A stretch of DNA of 64,000 nucleotides, from the NCBI RefSeq assembly GCF_001625565.1, contig NZ_AUXS01000016.1:434001-498000 (forward strand), in the 5' to 3' direction. Positions 9,991-19,072 of this stretch are shown piece by piece. Source of the stretch: Pseudoalteromonas luteoviolacea NCIMB 1944 (GTDB lineage Bacteria > Pseudomonadota > Gammaproteobacteria > Enterobacterales > Alteromonadaceae). The position numbers and the translations under genes are program-made. The notes below the pieces were generated by a model that worked only from the letters and a program-made list of their open reading frames with translations, was not told the DNA's origin and did no database searches. Within the stretch, counting starts at the first letter, position 1. Each line of letters begins with the position of its first letter.

Positions 9991-10326
9991 TTATACCGGC
10001 ATGCTCATGATATCTTTGTAAGCTTCTACAAGTTTATTACGAACTTGTACAGTTGCTTCAAAAGCGACCGATGATTTATTTTTTGCAATCATCGCCTCTG
10101 CCAAAGAGACACTGCGATCTCCCATTTCAACGGCTGTCACTTTTTCTTTTGCGTCTCTTTGCAACCCGGCCACTGTATTCAATGCATTTTGCAGTACGTC
10201 ACCAAACTGTGCCGTTGACGTAGCAGCACTTTCTTGAATAGGCGGCTTCGCCTGTGGTTGAACTCGGCCCGCTTGCGCTGCCATAGATTGCATTTCTTGA
10301 TATAGACTGGTGTTTTGAATTTTCAT
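9991..10326 (-). CDS. fliE: FliE, flagellar hook-basal body adaptor
   Basis: 111 residues from the ATG at 10326, which has a good ribosome-binding sequence (AGGGTGAG) at the right distance; an in-frame GTG three codons upstream is less likely. FliE connects the MS ring/export gate to the proximal rod. The C-terminal half has the family pattern, with ATVQVRNKLVEAYKDIMSMPV as the end (quoted residues lie at about 91-111). It is the first gene of the fliEFGHIJ operon and is preceded by a sigma-54-type promoter at 10362-10377. Confidence 0.95.
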   Translation of the reverse strand: MKIQNTSLYQEMQSMAAQAGRVQPQAKPPIQESAATSTAQFGDVLQNALNTVAGLQRDAKEKVTAVEMGDRSVSLAEAMIAKNKSSVAFEATVQVRNKLVEAYKDIMSMPV

Positions 10327-10361
10327 GTCGCTCACCCTGTAAATACTCTTACACTGGATAA

Positions 10362-10377
10362 AGCACTAATCATGCCA
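10362..10377 (-). promoter_or_regulatory. Sigma-54 promoter of the fliE operon
   Basis: On the minus strand the sequence is TGGCATGATTAGTGCT, which has the invariant GG and GC separated by exactly 10 bases and matches the sigma-54 consensus (TGGCACG-N4-TTGCW) at all but two defined positions. It lies about 36 bases upstream of the fliE ATG. In the polar-flagellum hierarchy known from Vibrio, fliE is a class III gene driven by sigma-54 and phosphorylated FlrC, whose gene is immediately upstream here. The site is seen in the sequence; its activity is inferred. Confidence 0.8.
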
Positions 10378-10440
10378 ACTTTTAAACCTTTAATTTCAAA
10401 AGGTTACAAGTTAATTTGGAGGGGCAATATTTTGACAGGT

Positions 10441-10475
10441 TATAAAGCAACCAGTTGATAACTGGTTGCTTTATA
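10441..10475 (-). terminator. Strong hairpin between flrC and fliE, probable terminator
   Basis: A perfect 16-bp inverted repeat (10441-10456 with 10460-10475) separated by a 3-base loop begins 5 bases after the flrC stop codon. The outer part of the stem is A/T-rich, so transcripts end in a short U-rich stretch (CTTTATA). It separates flrBC from the independently promoted fliE operon. The tight loop and long stem make it one of the clearest structures in the window. Confidence 0.8.
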
Positions 10476-10479
10476 TAAA

Positions 10480-11889
10480 TTAGGCTGGAACTGGTAATCC
10501 TAAATCTCGCATTTTAGCTAATTTATATCTTAGCGTTCTGGGGCTTATTCCGAGTATTTCCGCTACGTCCTTACGCTTACCGTTACAACGCGTTAATGTA
10601 TCCAGAATAATTTGATGTTCCTTGTCTTGGAGCTCTTCTTTGTAGCTCAGGCTATCTACTGGTGTTGTATGGTTTTGCTCTTCACCAGGCTCTACTTTAA
10701 AAGGAGATGCATCCAATTCCACTGGATTTGGGTTGAGGATGGTTTCTCCTGAAGCTTCAATGGGAATCAAATTTTCAATAAAAACATCCGCATCAGATAC
10801 TTCATTGCCTTGTTGTAGAATAAGGGCACGCTGAACTACGTTATCGAGTTCCCTAACATTACCCGGCCATGCATGTTGCAATAATTTTTGCTGAGCAGCC
10901 ACAGTAAGCTGAGGTGTCGGCTGGTTGGACTTTTGACAATGTCTGTCCATTAAATGCATCGCCAAAGGCACAATATCTGCGGCTCTGTCTTTCAATGGTA
11001 GCCATGTTAACGGAAATACATTCAGGCGATAGTATAAATCCTCACGGAATTTGCCTTCTGCAACCGCATCTTTTAAATCTCGGTTACTGGTTGCCAAAAC
11101 TCTGACATCCAATTCAATGGTTTTCCTACCACCTAGCCTTTCAACTTCACGCTCTTGTAATACACGGAGCAGCTTAGCTTGCAGACCTAGATCCATTTCG
11201 GTGATTTCGTCAAGTAAAATGGTCCCCTTTTGCGCTTGCTCAAATTTACCTGGACATGCTTGAATCGCCCCGGTAAAGGCACCTTTTTCATACCCGAATA
11301 ATGTTGCCTCAAGCATGTTTTCAGGTATTGCAGCACAGTTAATTGCAACAAAAGGTTCACTCTTTCGCTCAGAGTTGTCATGGATATAACGTGCCAAAAC
11401 TTCTTTACCTGAGCCACTTGGACCCAACACCATGACACTGGCATCTGACAACGCCACTTTTTTGGCGAGATTCAAAAGCTGCAAACTTTTTTCATCTGCA
11501 ACAATTGGCCCATCCGTTTCTTTCTCTTTCTCCGGCATGTAACGGCTGACCATATTGAGTAGCACCTCTGGCGCAAATGGCTTAGCCATGTAATCAATGG
11601 CACCCAAGCGCATTGCTTCTACAGCATCATCAATGGTTGCATAAGCCGTCATCATCAATACCGGTAAATTTGGAAAGTTCAGTTTAATACTTTTGAGCAA
11701 GTCAATACCGCTCATCTGACCCATTTGAACATCACTGACAACCAGTGAGAAGCTCTGCTGTTTTAGCAATATCATTGCTTGCTCAGCGCTATCTGCCTCA
11801 ACACAATCAATACCGGCGAGCTCTAGAGTATCCAAAAGTGCTTCACGTAAACCTGCGTCATCTTCAACGACTAGAATTTTATTGCTCAT
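10480..11889 (-). CDS. flrC: FlrC, sigma-54-dependent flagellar response regulator
   Basis: 469 residues from the ATG at 11889, which has an excellent ribosome-binding site (AGGAGG, 5 bases away); an 18-codon upstream extension of the frame lies inside flrB and is unlikely. Domains are a receiver (1-120, acidic pocket ED at 9-10, phospho-acceptor D53, conserved K103), an AAA+ sigma-54 activator domain (Walker A GPSGSGKE 156-163, GAFTGA loop 203-208) and a C-terminal Fis-type helix-turn-helix ending at about 455. FlrC is phosphorylated by FlrB and activates class III flagellar promoters such as fliE. Overlaps flrB by 4 bases. Confidence 0.95.
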   Translation of the reverse strand: MSNKILVVEDDAGLREALLDTLELAGIDCVEADSAEQAMILLKQQSFSLVVSDVQMGQMSGIDLLKSIKLNFPNLPVLMMTAYATIDDAVEAMRLGAIDYMAKPFAPEVLLNMVSRYMPEKEKETDGPIVADEKSLQLLNLAKKVALSDASVMVLGPSGSGKEVLARYIHDNSERKSEPFVAINCAAIPENMLEATLFGYEKGAFTGAIQACPGKFEQAQKGTILLDEITEMDLGLQAKLLRVLQEREVERLGGRKTIELDVRVLATSNRDLKDAVAEGKFREDLYYRLNVFPLTWLPLKDRAADIVPLAMHLMDRHCQKSNQPTPQLTVAAQQKLLQHAWPGNVRELDNVVQRALILQQGNEVSDADVFIENLIPIEASGETILNPNPVELDASPFKVEPGEEQNHTTPVDSLSYKEELQDKEHQIILDTLTRCNGKRKDVAEILGISPRTLRYKLAKMRDLGLPVPA

Positions 11890-12992
11890 ACAACCTCCTG
11901 AAGTTGAGTATGTTGAGAAATGGGTAATAGCATACTGAAGCATGCTCCTCCGTTTTGCGCGTTGTTCACTTCAACGCGCCCTTTATGCGAGTTGGCCACT
12001 GAGCTAACAACTGCTAACCCCAACCCAGTACCCTGTGATTTGGTGGTAAAAAATGGTTCAAATAATTTATCGGCTACCGTCATATCCACGCCCGGGCCGT
12101 TGTCACACACAGAGATCCGCACAAGGTCTGCTTCGTCTCTCACTGCACTCAAGGTAATTTGAGCACCGGAGCCAATAACCTGCACACTGTTGTGAATAAG
12201 ATTCTGAATAGCGCTAGCAAGTGCTGTTTTATTGCCGATAATTTCTATATCCGGATCAGGTAAAATAACCTCTAGCTCTGCATTATTAAGCGATAACATG
12301 GCATCAGATCCCGCTTTTACTTCATTGAGTAATTGTTGCATAGAGACCTGCTCAATCACTTGTTGCTCACCACTTTTGGCAAATAACAACATGTCGTTGA
12401 CTTGATTTTCGAGGTCTTTAAGACGCGACATTAATTTGTTATGAAACTTTTCGCGGGATTTAGCTGGCAAGTTTTCACTGCCTAGGTTAGCGCCGTAAAG
12501 CATAGCGGCTGAAAGCGGTGTACGGACTTGATGCGCAAGTGATGCAACCATCTTACCTAATGCACTTAAGCGTTGCATATGGGCAACACGCGCCTGCAAA
12601 CGTCGCGTTTCAGTCAAGTCTGTCATTAGAATCAATTGGCCTGGCTCTGGCGTTAGGGCTGTGATCTCAAGTTTGATCAAACGACCGTCACGCAGTGACA
12701 CCTCATGACCATCATCTTGTTGCGGACTAAAAGAACGCTGAATGATGTTGAACCATTTTTCGCCCTCAAGCGGTTCGCCAAGCATATCTTTGGCTATCTG
12801 GTTTGCTTTGGCAATCATGCCCTGCCCATCTAATACAACTATGCCTGCGGGCATAGTGTCAACCAAATGGCTCAACCAACTTGCCTGCTGTCGCAAATCA
12901 CTCAGCTCACCAATATACGCTTCTTGCAGTAAGCAAGGGTTAAATTGGTTTTCTGGCACAAATTGTGGGTTTATCACTTTCGCTAACGCCAT
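11886..12992 (-). CDS. flrB: FlrB, flagellar sensor histidine kinase
   Basis: 368 residues, no membrane helix, so cytoplasmic as in Vibrio FlrB and Pseudomonas FleS. A PAS-like domain spans about 35-130; the histidine kinase H-box is SLAHQVRTPLSAA with the phospho-accepting histidine at about 154; the ATPase domain carries the N-box (ALASAIQNLIHNSVQ), G1 (CDNGPGVD) and G2 (TTKSQGTGLGLAVV) motifs. It phosphorylates FlrC, whose gene overlaps by 4 bases (ATGA). A full sigma-54 consensus lies just upstream, consistent with control by FlrA. Confidence 0.94.
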   Translation of the reverse strand: MALAKVINPQFVPENQFNPCLLQEAYIGELSDLRQQASWLSHLVDTMPAGIVVLDGQGMIAKANQIAKDMLGEPLEGEKWFNIIQRSFSPQQDDGHEVSLRDGRLIKLEITALTPEPGQLILMTDLTETRRLQARVAHMQRLSALGKMVASLAHQVRTPLSAAMLYGANLGSENLPAKSREKFHNKLMSRLKDLENQVNDMLLFAKSGEQQVIEQVSMQQLLNEVKAGSDAMLSLNNAELEVILPDPDIEIIGNKTALASAIQNLIHNSVQVIGSGAQITLSAVRDEADLVRISVCDNGPGVDMTVADKLFEPFFTTKSQGTGLGLAVVSSVANSHKGRVEVNNAQNGGACFSMLLPISQHTQLQEVV

Positions 12993-13027
12993 GACACTAC
13001 TCTCATGAATCTTCCTAATATGAACAA

Positions 13028-13043
13028 AGCAAATGGCGTGCCA
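13028..13043 (-). promoter_or_regulatory. Sigma-54 promoter of flrBC
   Basis: On the minus strand the sequence TGGCACGCCATTTGCT matches the sigma-54 consensus TGGCACG-N4-TTGCW at every defined position, with GG and GC 10 bases apart. It ends 35 bases before the flrB ATG, so the leader would be short. In polar flagellates flrBC is a class II operon activated by FlrA with sigma-54; flrA is present at 16698-18134. This is the best-matching promoter in the window. Confidence 0.9.
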
Positions 13044-13180
13044 AATTTATTTTCCAATAATTACAGTGTGTTAGATTAAGTTTTTAAGCAGACAAAACTT
13101 TGACACAGCTTTATGTAGTCAAATCATGTGCCATATTTTAAGAGGAGTTATAGATGAAATGCGCAGAAGTAAACACAAAA

Positions 13181-13201
13181 TAAGGCTGATCTCAATCAGC
13201 C
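13181..13201 (-). terminator. Intrinsic terminator after the LRR lipoprotein gene
   Basis: The stem GGCTGAT / ATCAGCC (13184-13190 with 13195-13201) has a 4-base loop. On the minus strand it is followed by TTATTTTGTG, a U-rich run. It lies 16 bases after the stop of the leucine-rich-repeat gene and upstream of the flrBC sigma-54 promoter, so it isolates flrBC from read-through. Between this terminator and the promoter (about 13045-13180) I see nothing else. Confidence 0.75.
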
Positions 13202-13216
13202 CTATTGACGGTCAAT

Positions 13217-15883
13217 TTAATAGCTAATATTGGTGTATCCTTGGGCTACCATTTCCGCCAAGTACGCTCTTGTAGAAGCTGATAATGGACTATAAATTAA
13301 AGAAATCTGTGCTTCTTTATTGTTGATCCCGTCTATGCCTGACACTCTATTCATATATGAAAAGCCGCCATAAAAAGACTCTAGACTGGTTAAATTCTGA
13401 AAGTCGAACTGCGTTACTAATGTACCGTCGATACTCATTGACTTAATTTGATTGTGTTCTGGTATTTCAATACTAGAAATCTTTGTATTTGATAACCCTA
13501 TTGACTCAACCTCAGGGAAGTTATCCAAACTCACGCTGTTTAAGTCGCTATTTGATGCATATAGACTGATTAGCTTTGGCGCATTAAACTGCGCAAGACT
13601 AGTTAATTTACTATATGAAAGATCAAGTACTTCCAAAACCTGCTGTGCTTGTGTGTCAATGTTTAATGCCAAGAATGGGTTGCCACCTATATGTAATTGT
13701 TTTAAGTAAGGAACACCAGTTACCTCAAGCGAAGAGATATCGTTTGCACGTAAATCAATATACTCAAGAAACTCGCTGATACCTGTGGAGAAACTTGTGA
13801 GGGAATTATCTGACAACTCAAGATGCGTGATATTTGGTAATTGTGTATTCCAAGATTTAAGATTGTTTTGAGACAAAACAAGTGTTTTAAGGTTGTCCGC
13901 CCCATTCAAATCAATTGCTGATAATTGGTTTTGATAAGCGCGGAATTCAGTGATTGAACTTACATTACCAATTGCAATCGAGGATATTTGGTTGTGCGAA
14001 ATTTCGACTACCTCTATGTTCTCTGCATTTGATATATCTAGCTCTACCAATTCATTGCCAAATAAATTAACTGTTTTCAAACTTTTGTTGTTAGCTAAAT
14101 TTATACTTTTCAAGCCGATGCTAGCCAAGCTAACGTCGCTTAATTCCGGTACTTGAGAAAAGTCTAAACTCTCTATACTACCTCCACTGATACTAAAGCT
14201 CGTCATGGCTTTAAAGTTGCTTGGCTGTAGCTCGTTCAAGTTCGTACTCTGTAAATCAAGGGTAGTAATTTTATTATTTGCATTCACACTGAGAGAAACA
14301 AGCGGGTTTGACGCCAAATAAAGGGCAAAAGACAATTTACTATTTTTAGACAGATCTAATTGGCTTAACTTATTTTGAGATGCAAATAGAGAGGTTAATT
14401 CGGTGTTGTTAGACAAATCAAGTGTAGCAATCTTATTGTCTGAAACACTGAGGCTTGTCAGCATAGTTAAATGCGATACTGAAAGTGATTCAAGACTGTT
14501 GCTAGAAGCATGTAATTCCACAATACTGTCCGCTCCAGATATATCCAAAGAAGATAACTGATTGTCGTATAGCTCCAATGTCGTTAGCTTGTCAAAGTTT
14601 GTTAAATTTAGTTCAGTTAAAAAGTTATTGTTTAATCTGAGCTCTTCAAGGTTATTAGAACCAGAAAGGTCAATGGACTTTAGCTTTGCATAAGATGCAT
14701 CTAAGTAAGCTAGTTTAGGTTTATTTGTTAACCCATTGACTTCAATTGTGCGGTCATAAAAAGAGCCAATATTGACATAGTCTAGATTTGTATTTTTACT
14801 AAAATCCATATATTCAAGCGGCACCGCCGTTAGGTTTATCGTTTTTAACTTAATTTGATTACTCAGATCAAGCGTGCTCAAACCTTGATACTCAAGCACT
14901 ATTTCTAATAGTTCATCATTATTCTTGAGATCTAAAGCTGTTAGTACCCCTTCACACCCTTGGCTCTTATAACAACCAGGTACCCTTAAAAATGTCAAAG
15001 GTGATGCGTCTGGTAGTATTAGTTCGGTGAGAGGCAACCAAAGTAATTCAACACGCTCCAAACTACTTGTTTTGCTGAGATCTAAGCTCTTTAAATTCCC
15101 TTCATTGATGTAAATATCTCGTAGAGCAGAATTGTCCGCCAAGGTTAATCCAGAAAGGTCAGCATTGAATAGGCGAATTGTTTCTATACTGGGAGCACGG
15201 GATAAATCAACCTTGCCAATCGGTTTAAGCGTATCGTTTGAAATTTCAAAATATCTGAGTTTTTCGCTGCCCAATAATTTTATATCGCCTTTCAATTCAC
15301 TATTTCTGAGAGTAAGTTCTGTTAGTTCTGTCAAATTCTCAATACCATCCAACGACACAACACCCTCACAGTGTATTGCAGTTAGATCAGACGAATATAT
15401 GTAGCCATCGACACAAGTAGCAAAAGCAGCATCTTTAATATTAAACATCTCAGAGAGCTTCATACCATTGTCTTTGGCTATGAATGGCAGGTCTAATGAG
15501 CGTTGGACTTTGTTGCCAGATTCTTCAACAATCCATGAGACTAACAAACTTGCATCAGTATCACTCGTTAACTCCGGGACTGAAAAGGACAACGATTTTG
15601 CAGTAGTATCGAGTGACACCTGCTCAAAGTAAGCGATCTCAGGGATAGAAATTGACGCTTTGAGTTCGCTCATACCCTTTTCATCACCCGAAACGTTATA
15701 AGTCACTGTATATGTATGTAACTCAACATAACTACTGCCTAGCTGCGCTGTGACATCAGCCGGGGCAAGTTTATTATCTGTTCCTTGGCTCGCGTTATTT
15801 GATGTACTAGGGCTTTCACTTCCGCCGCCCCCACCACATGCAGTCAGTGCAACTGCAAACAGGGCAACTAAATAATTCTTCAT
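13217..15883 (-). CDS. Leucine-rich-repeat lipoprotein of unknown function
   Basis: 888 residues from the ATG at 15883, which has a good ribosome-binding site (AAAGGTAAT); the 14 codons of open frame before it are not needed. The start is a lipoprotein signal (MKNYLVALFAVALTACGGGG) with lipobox LTAC and cysteine at residue 16, followed by a glycine/serine linker. A beta-sandwich-like region (about 45-160) precedes a long array of about 22-residue leucine-rich repeats (roughly 170-880) with the pattern LxxLxLSxNxLxxL, as in bacterial LRR proteins. Probably anchored in the outer membrane. It has its own terminator and sits between flrA/tag and flrBC, where it breaks the usual flrA-flrB-flrC order. 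Function unknown; adhesion or protein binding is a guess from the fold. Confidence 0.85.
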   Translation of the reverse strand: MKNYLVALFAVALTACGGGGGSESPSTSNNASQGTDNKLAPADVTAQLGSSYVELHTYTVTYNVSGDEKGMSELKASISIPEIAYFEQVSLDTTAKSLSFSVPELTSDTDASLLVSWIVEESGNKVQRSLDLPFIAKDNGMKLSEMFNIKDAAFATCVDGYIYSSDLTAIHCEGVVSLDGIENLTELTELTLRNSELKGDIKLLGSEKLRYFEISNDTLKPIGKVDLSRAPSIETIRLFNADLSGLTLADNSALRDIYINEGNLKSLDLSKTSSLERVELLWLPLTELILPDASPLTFLRVPGCYKSQGCEGVLTALDLKNNDELLEIVLEYQGLSTLDLSNQIKLKTINLTAVPLEYMDFSKNTNLDYVNIGSFYDRTIEVNGLTNKPKLAYLDASYAKLKSIDLSGSNNLEELRLNNNFLTELNLTNFDKLTTLELYDNQLSSLDISGADSIVELHASSNSLESLSVSHLTMLTSLSVSDNKIATLDLSNNTELTSLFASQNKLSQLDLSKNSKLSFALYLASNPLVSLSVNANNKITTLDLQSTNLNELQPSNFKAMTSFSISGGSIESLDFSQVPELSDVSLASIGLKSINLANNKSLKTVNLFGNELVELDISNAENIEVVEISHNQISSIAIGNVSSITEFRAYQNQLSAIDLNGADNLKTLVLSQNNLKSWNTQLPNITHLELSDNSLTSFSTGISEFLEYIDLRANDISSLEVTGVPYLKQLHIGGNPFLALNIDTQAQQVLEVLDLSYSKLTSLAQFNAPKLISLYASNSDLNSVSLDNFPEVESIGLSNTKISSIEIPEHNQIKSMSIDGTLVTQFDFQNLTSLESFYGGFSYMNRVSGIDGINNKEAQISLIYSPLSASTRAYLAEMVAQGYTNISY

Positions 15884-16075
15884 TTTATTACCTTTATGAA
15901 ATATAAAAAATAGAAAACGCTGCAATTATATACCGAAATTAGGGATAAACACATTTCTATCGAGAGTTTATTAACATATACATAAACAATGTCTTATATC
16001 TAAATACACCTATGAATTGTCAAAGCATCAGTTAAAATATTAATAGAGAATGTATAACGTTTCCCCGGACGAAAT

Positions 16076-16681
16076 ATGTGTAAAAGATGCCTATGGCTCG
16101 ATGAGAGCAAACCCGACTATGTGGCCTATCATGATGATGAGTGGGGCGACCCTATATGGGACGACAATAAACTATTTGAGTTTATCACTTTGGAGTCTGC
16201 TCAAGCTGGGCTCAGCTGGTATACGATTTTAAAAAAGCGTGCGAATTATAGAGACGCATTTCATGATTTTAATGTTCAATTGGTTGCGAATATGAATGAA
16301 GGGGATGTTGAACGCTTGATGCAAAACCCTGGTATTGTTCGAAATAAAGCAAAAATAGTCGCCACCATAAACAATGCGCAGCGCTTTATTGAAGTACAAC
16401 AAGCCTACGGAAGCTTTGCCAAATATCAATGGGAATTTGTCAATTTCACTCCCATTGTTAATGACATTAAAAGCAAAGAAGATTACCCAGCTACCAGTGA
16501 AATAAGTATTCGATTTGCGAAGGATTTAAAAAAGAAAGGTTTTAAGTTTTTAGGTCCTACTACTGTATATGCACATATGCAGGCATGTGGCATGGTCAAT
16601 GACCATGATAACGACTGCCATAGAAAACAGCCGTTAATTGACAAGTTGGCAACGCTAGATTTAGCCAATAAGCTAAACTAG
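16076..16681 (+). CDS. tag: DNA-3-methyladenine glycosylase I
   Basis: 201 residues. Tag excises 3-methyladenine from alkylated DNA. The zinc-site residues expected from E. coli Tag are present: a cysteine near the N-terminus (C5 in MCKRCLW), the histidine in AYHDDEW, and the C-terminal H and C in NDHDNDCH. The core LESAQAGLSWYTILKKR matches the catalytic glutamate region of the family. It is the only plus-strand gene between the two flagellar regulator blocks, so probably an unrelated housekeeping insertion. The ATG at 16076 is chosen because C5 then aligns with the family. Confidence 0.95.
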   Translation: MCKRCLWLDESKPDYVAYHDDEWGDPIWDDNKLFEFITLESAQAGLSWYTILKKRANYRDAFHDFNVQLVANMNEGDVERLMQNPGIVRNKAKIVATINNAQRFIEVQQAYGSFAKYQWEFVNFTPIVNDIKSKEDYPATSEISIRFAKDLKKKGFKFLGPTTVYAHMQACGMVNDHDNDCHRKQPLIDKLATLDLANKLN

Positions 16682-16688
16682 CGCCTAG

Positions 16689-16724
16689 AGTACAACCTTA
16701 GTCTCTATTAAGGTTGTACTTTTT
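16689..16724 (+). terminator. Terminator of tag, overlapping the 3' end of flrA
   Basis: A perfect 12-bp stem (16689-16700 with 16709-16720) with an 8-base loop is followed by a T run (TTTTT) on the plus strand, starting 7 bases after the tag stop. The same bases encode the last residues of FlrA on the minus strand (KYNLNRD plus stop), so the terminator arm is part of the flrA coding sequence. The two genes are convergent with a 16-base gap. Confidence 0.85.
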
Positions 16725-18134
16725 CATTTTCTCAACCAAAGTAGTGCGCCTCACACCCAAAATTTCAGCAGCGCGTGCCACAACGTAGTCATATCGCTCA
16801 AGCGCTTGCGTGATCAGGCTTATTTCCAGTTCAGCCAAATAATCCTTTAATTCAATTCCCTCGTCTGGCAGTAGACCAAGCATGGGTTGATCAGGTGCGA
16901 CATCAACATCTTCTTCTTCAAAGTCGCTAAAGCCCTCGCTGAAAAGCTCGTTGAACGCATCTTTCTCCATCAGCTCTTCTGGGTATTCAGGCTCGAATGC
17001 TTCTACTTCAATATAACGGTATTTTGATGGTAAATCAGTGACATCCACCAGCTTATCTGGAAACATAATGGCCATACGTTCTACCAAGTTAGCCAGTTCT
17101 CGAATATTGCCTGGCCACGCATGAGATTTAAGGCTTTCGATTGCTCGATCAGTAAACTTAACAGCTTTATTGCCTTGCTCAGTCACTCTTCGTAAAAGCT
17201 CTTTAAGCAATAAAGGGATGTCGTCAACACGTTGGCTCAAAGATGGATTTTCAATTGGGAAAACATTTAAGCGATAGAAGAGATCCTCACGGAATTTGCC
17301 CTCTTCAATCATATGCTCAAGATTTCTGTGTGTAGCGGCGATGACTCTGACATTTGCTTGAATAGGTTTAGTACCACCCACTCGCTCGTAGCTTCGCTCT
17401 TGTAATACACGCAGTAACTTTACCTGCATTTGCAGTGGCATATCACCAATTTCATCTAAAAACAGCGTACCGTTTTGAGCGAGCTCAAAGCGACCCTTTC
17501 GAGCTGAGATCGCACCTGTAAATGCGCCCTTCTCATGACCGAACAATTCACTTTCAAGCAGTTCACCGGGAATGGCACCACAGTTGACCGGTACAAATGG
17601 GCCAGAAGATCGATTTGAGAGCAAATGAACATTGCGCGCCACCACTTCTTTACCCGTACCAGACTCACCTAAGATCAAAACGTTGGCATCTGTTTTGGCA
17701 ACTTGTGAAATTAAAAAGCGCACATCCTTAACTGCTTCAGTATCACCAACTAGGCCATCAAAAGACTTTGCATCTCTGCCTTGGTTTGTTTGGCCTGGTA
17801 GCAAACTCAAATATTGCTGACAGTCGTGAAGTAACTGCATTGTCACATCATGGCTAAACGGCTCACTGATTAAACCAATCACATTTGCAAGAGACAACAA
17901 AGGCCTGAGAGTTTCACCTACTAGAATAAAAGGCTGGGCAGGCAAGCTTTTTATATGGCGCTCATGATCCAATCCTTCGAGTGCACCCAATACAACTTTA
18001 CATTCTTGATATTTTTTAACCAACTCGGGAGAAAATTCTGATTCAACCACGACACGAGCAGGTTGTCCACAAAATGAAAGTGCGGCTGCTAGTCCAGAGG
18101 CGCGATTATTGTTGTTATCGATGATCAGTATCAT
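16698..18134 (-). CDS. flrA: FlrA, sigma-54-dependent master regulator of flagellar genes
   Basis: 478 residues of the FleQ/FlrA type. The N-terminal domain (1-120) is a degenerate receiver-like FleQ domain with no phospho-acceptor pattern. The AAA+ domain has Walker A GESGTGKE at 156-163, the sigma-54 contact loop GAFTGA at 203-208 and Walker B LFLDEIGD at about 224-231. A Fis-type helix-turn-helix lies at the C-terminus ([16 protein letters not shown]). In Vibrio and Pseudomonas this protein switches on class II flagellar operons including flrBC. The acidic stretch before the DNA-binding domain (about 385-430) is family-typical. FleQ relatives bind cyclic-di-GMP; I cannot confirm that here. 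Confidence 0.95.
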   Translation of the reverse strand: MILIIDNNNNRASGLAAALSFCGQPARVVVESEFSPELVKKYQECKVVLGALEGLDHERHIKSLPAQPFILVGETLRPLLSLANVIGLISEPFSHDVTMQLLHDCQQYLSLLPGQTNQGRDAKSFDGLVGDTEAVKDVRFLISQVAKTDANVLILGESGTGKEVVARNVHLLSNRSSGPFVPVNCGAIPGELLESELFGHEKGAFTGAISARKGRFELAQNGTLFLDEIGDMPLQMQVKLLRVLQERSYERVGGTKPIQANVRVIAATHRNLEHMIEEGKFREDLFYRLNVFPIENPSLSQRVDDIPLLLKELLRRVTEQGNKAVKFTDRAIESLKSHAWPGNIRELANLVERMAIMFPDKLVDVTDLPSKYRYIEVEAFEPEYPEELMEKDAFNELFSEGFSDFEEEDVDVAPDQPMLGLLPDEGIELKDYLAELEISLITQALERYDYVVARAAEILGVRRTTLVEKMKKYNLNRD

Positions 18135-18209
18135 TTGGACTGGATCCGAGAGTATTTATAAGTCTATGGTTATGATTGTAAGGGAGTATAATAGGGATGC
18201 AATACCTAA

Positions 18210-18247
18210 GTGGCATTTTATTGACGTAAACGCCAAATAAATGCCAC
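18210..18247 (-). terminator. Hairpin between the short flagellin and flrA
   Basis: The inverted repeat GTGGCATTT (18210-18218) / AAATGCCAC (18239-18247), extendable by a few A/T pairs around one bulged base, lies after the stop of the short flagellin and upstream of flrA. There is no strong U run after it on the minus strand. It may terminate the flagellin transcript or shape the flrA leader; the sequence alone does not decide. Confidence 0.4.
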
Positions 18248-18283
18248 GGGGTATGTTTCAAATCAATACAATAGTATTAATTT

Positions 18284-19072
18284 TTACTGTAGTAGTCCAA
18301 GTACTGACGACGCAGACTGATTAGCTTGGCCTCGAAGTGCAATGGATGCCTGAGACAAAATATCGTTTGCAGTTCTTTCAGCAGCAGCTTGTGCAAAATC
18401 AGTGTCGGCGATGCGACTTTGACTTTCAGCAATTCTGTCACTTTGGTTACCTAAACCGCGAATCGTGCTATCTAACGTATTTTCAAAAGCCCCCAATTGT
18501 GAGCGCTGTGTATTAACGTCTTTTGCAACTTGATCTGCAGCGGTAATGGCGGCTTGTGCACCCGCTTGAGTTGAAATATCAACACTTAAGATACCTGCGG
18601 CGACAGTTCCATCAGTTGGCGTGAAACTTTGGGTTGTATTTGCATCCGGACCAACCTGAAAACTGGCCTGTTGTCCGTCAAATAATGGATCACCACCAAA
18701 TGTTGTATTTTCGAAAGTCTCTGTAATTTGCGTTTGCAGCTGTGACACTTCATCTTGAAGCGCTTGTCTATCGCTGTCAGTTAACGCTCCACTACCAGCT
18801 TGCAGAGATAATTCCCTGATCCGGCCGACAGCATCGTTAACACCAGACAATGCTGAGTCGGCTGTTTGAGAATATGAAATGCCGTCATACGCATTTCGGA
18901 TTGATTGGTTATACCCCTCTTGTTGAGAGGTTAAACGATTAATAATCTGCAGCGCTGCTGCATCATCAGCCGCTGAGTTTACCTTTTTACCCGTCGCTAG
19001 TTGCTGGTTTAATTTATTATTCGTTTGCTCAATCCGGTTAAAGAAAGAGTTACTCGGTGAATTGACTTGCAT
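18284..19072 (-). CDS. Short divergent flagellin-like protein
   Basis: 262 residues from the ATG at 19072, which has a GGAGGAAGG ribosome-binding sequence; an in-frame extension of 8 codons upstream is unlikely. The conserved flagellin N-domain (about 1-130: AADDAAALQIINRLTSQQ, NAYDGISYSQTADSAL) and C-domain (about 190-262: TQRSQLGAFENTLDSTIR, DTDFAQAAAERTANDILSQA) are present, with only a short link between them. It differs strongly from the three tandem flagellins at 59.6-63.1 kb and lacks their MALxVNTN start. It stands alone next to flrA with no sigma-28 site that I could find. It may be a minor filament subunit, a filament-end protein or an alternative flagellin. Confidence 0.88.
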   Translation of the reverse strand: MQVNSPSNSFFNRIEQTNNKLNQQLATGKKVNSAADDAAALQIINRLTSQQEGYNQSIRNAYDGISYSQTADSALSGVNDAVGRIRELSLQAGSGALTDSDRQALQDEVSQLQTQITETFENTTFGGDPLFDGQQASFQVGPDANTTQSFTPTDGTVAAGILSVDISTQAGAQAAITAADQVAKDVNTQRSQLGAFENTLDSTIRGLGNQSDRIAESQSRIADTDFAQAAAERTANDILSQASIALRGQANQSASSVLGLLQ

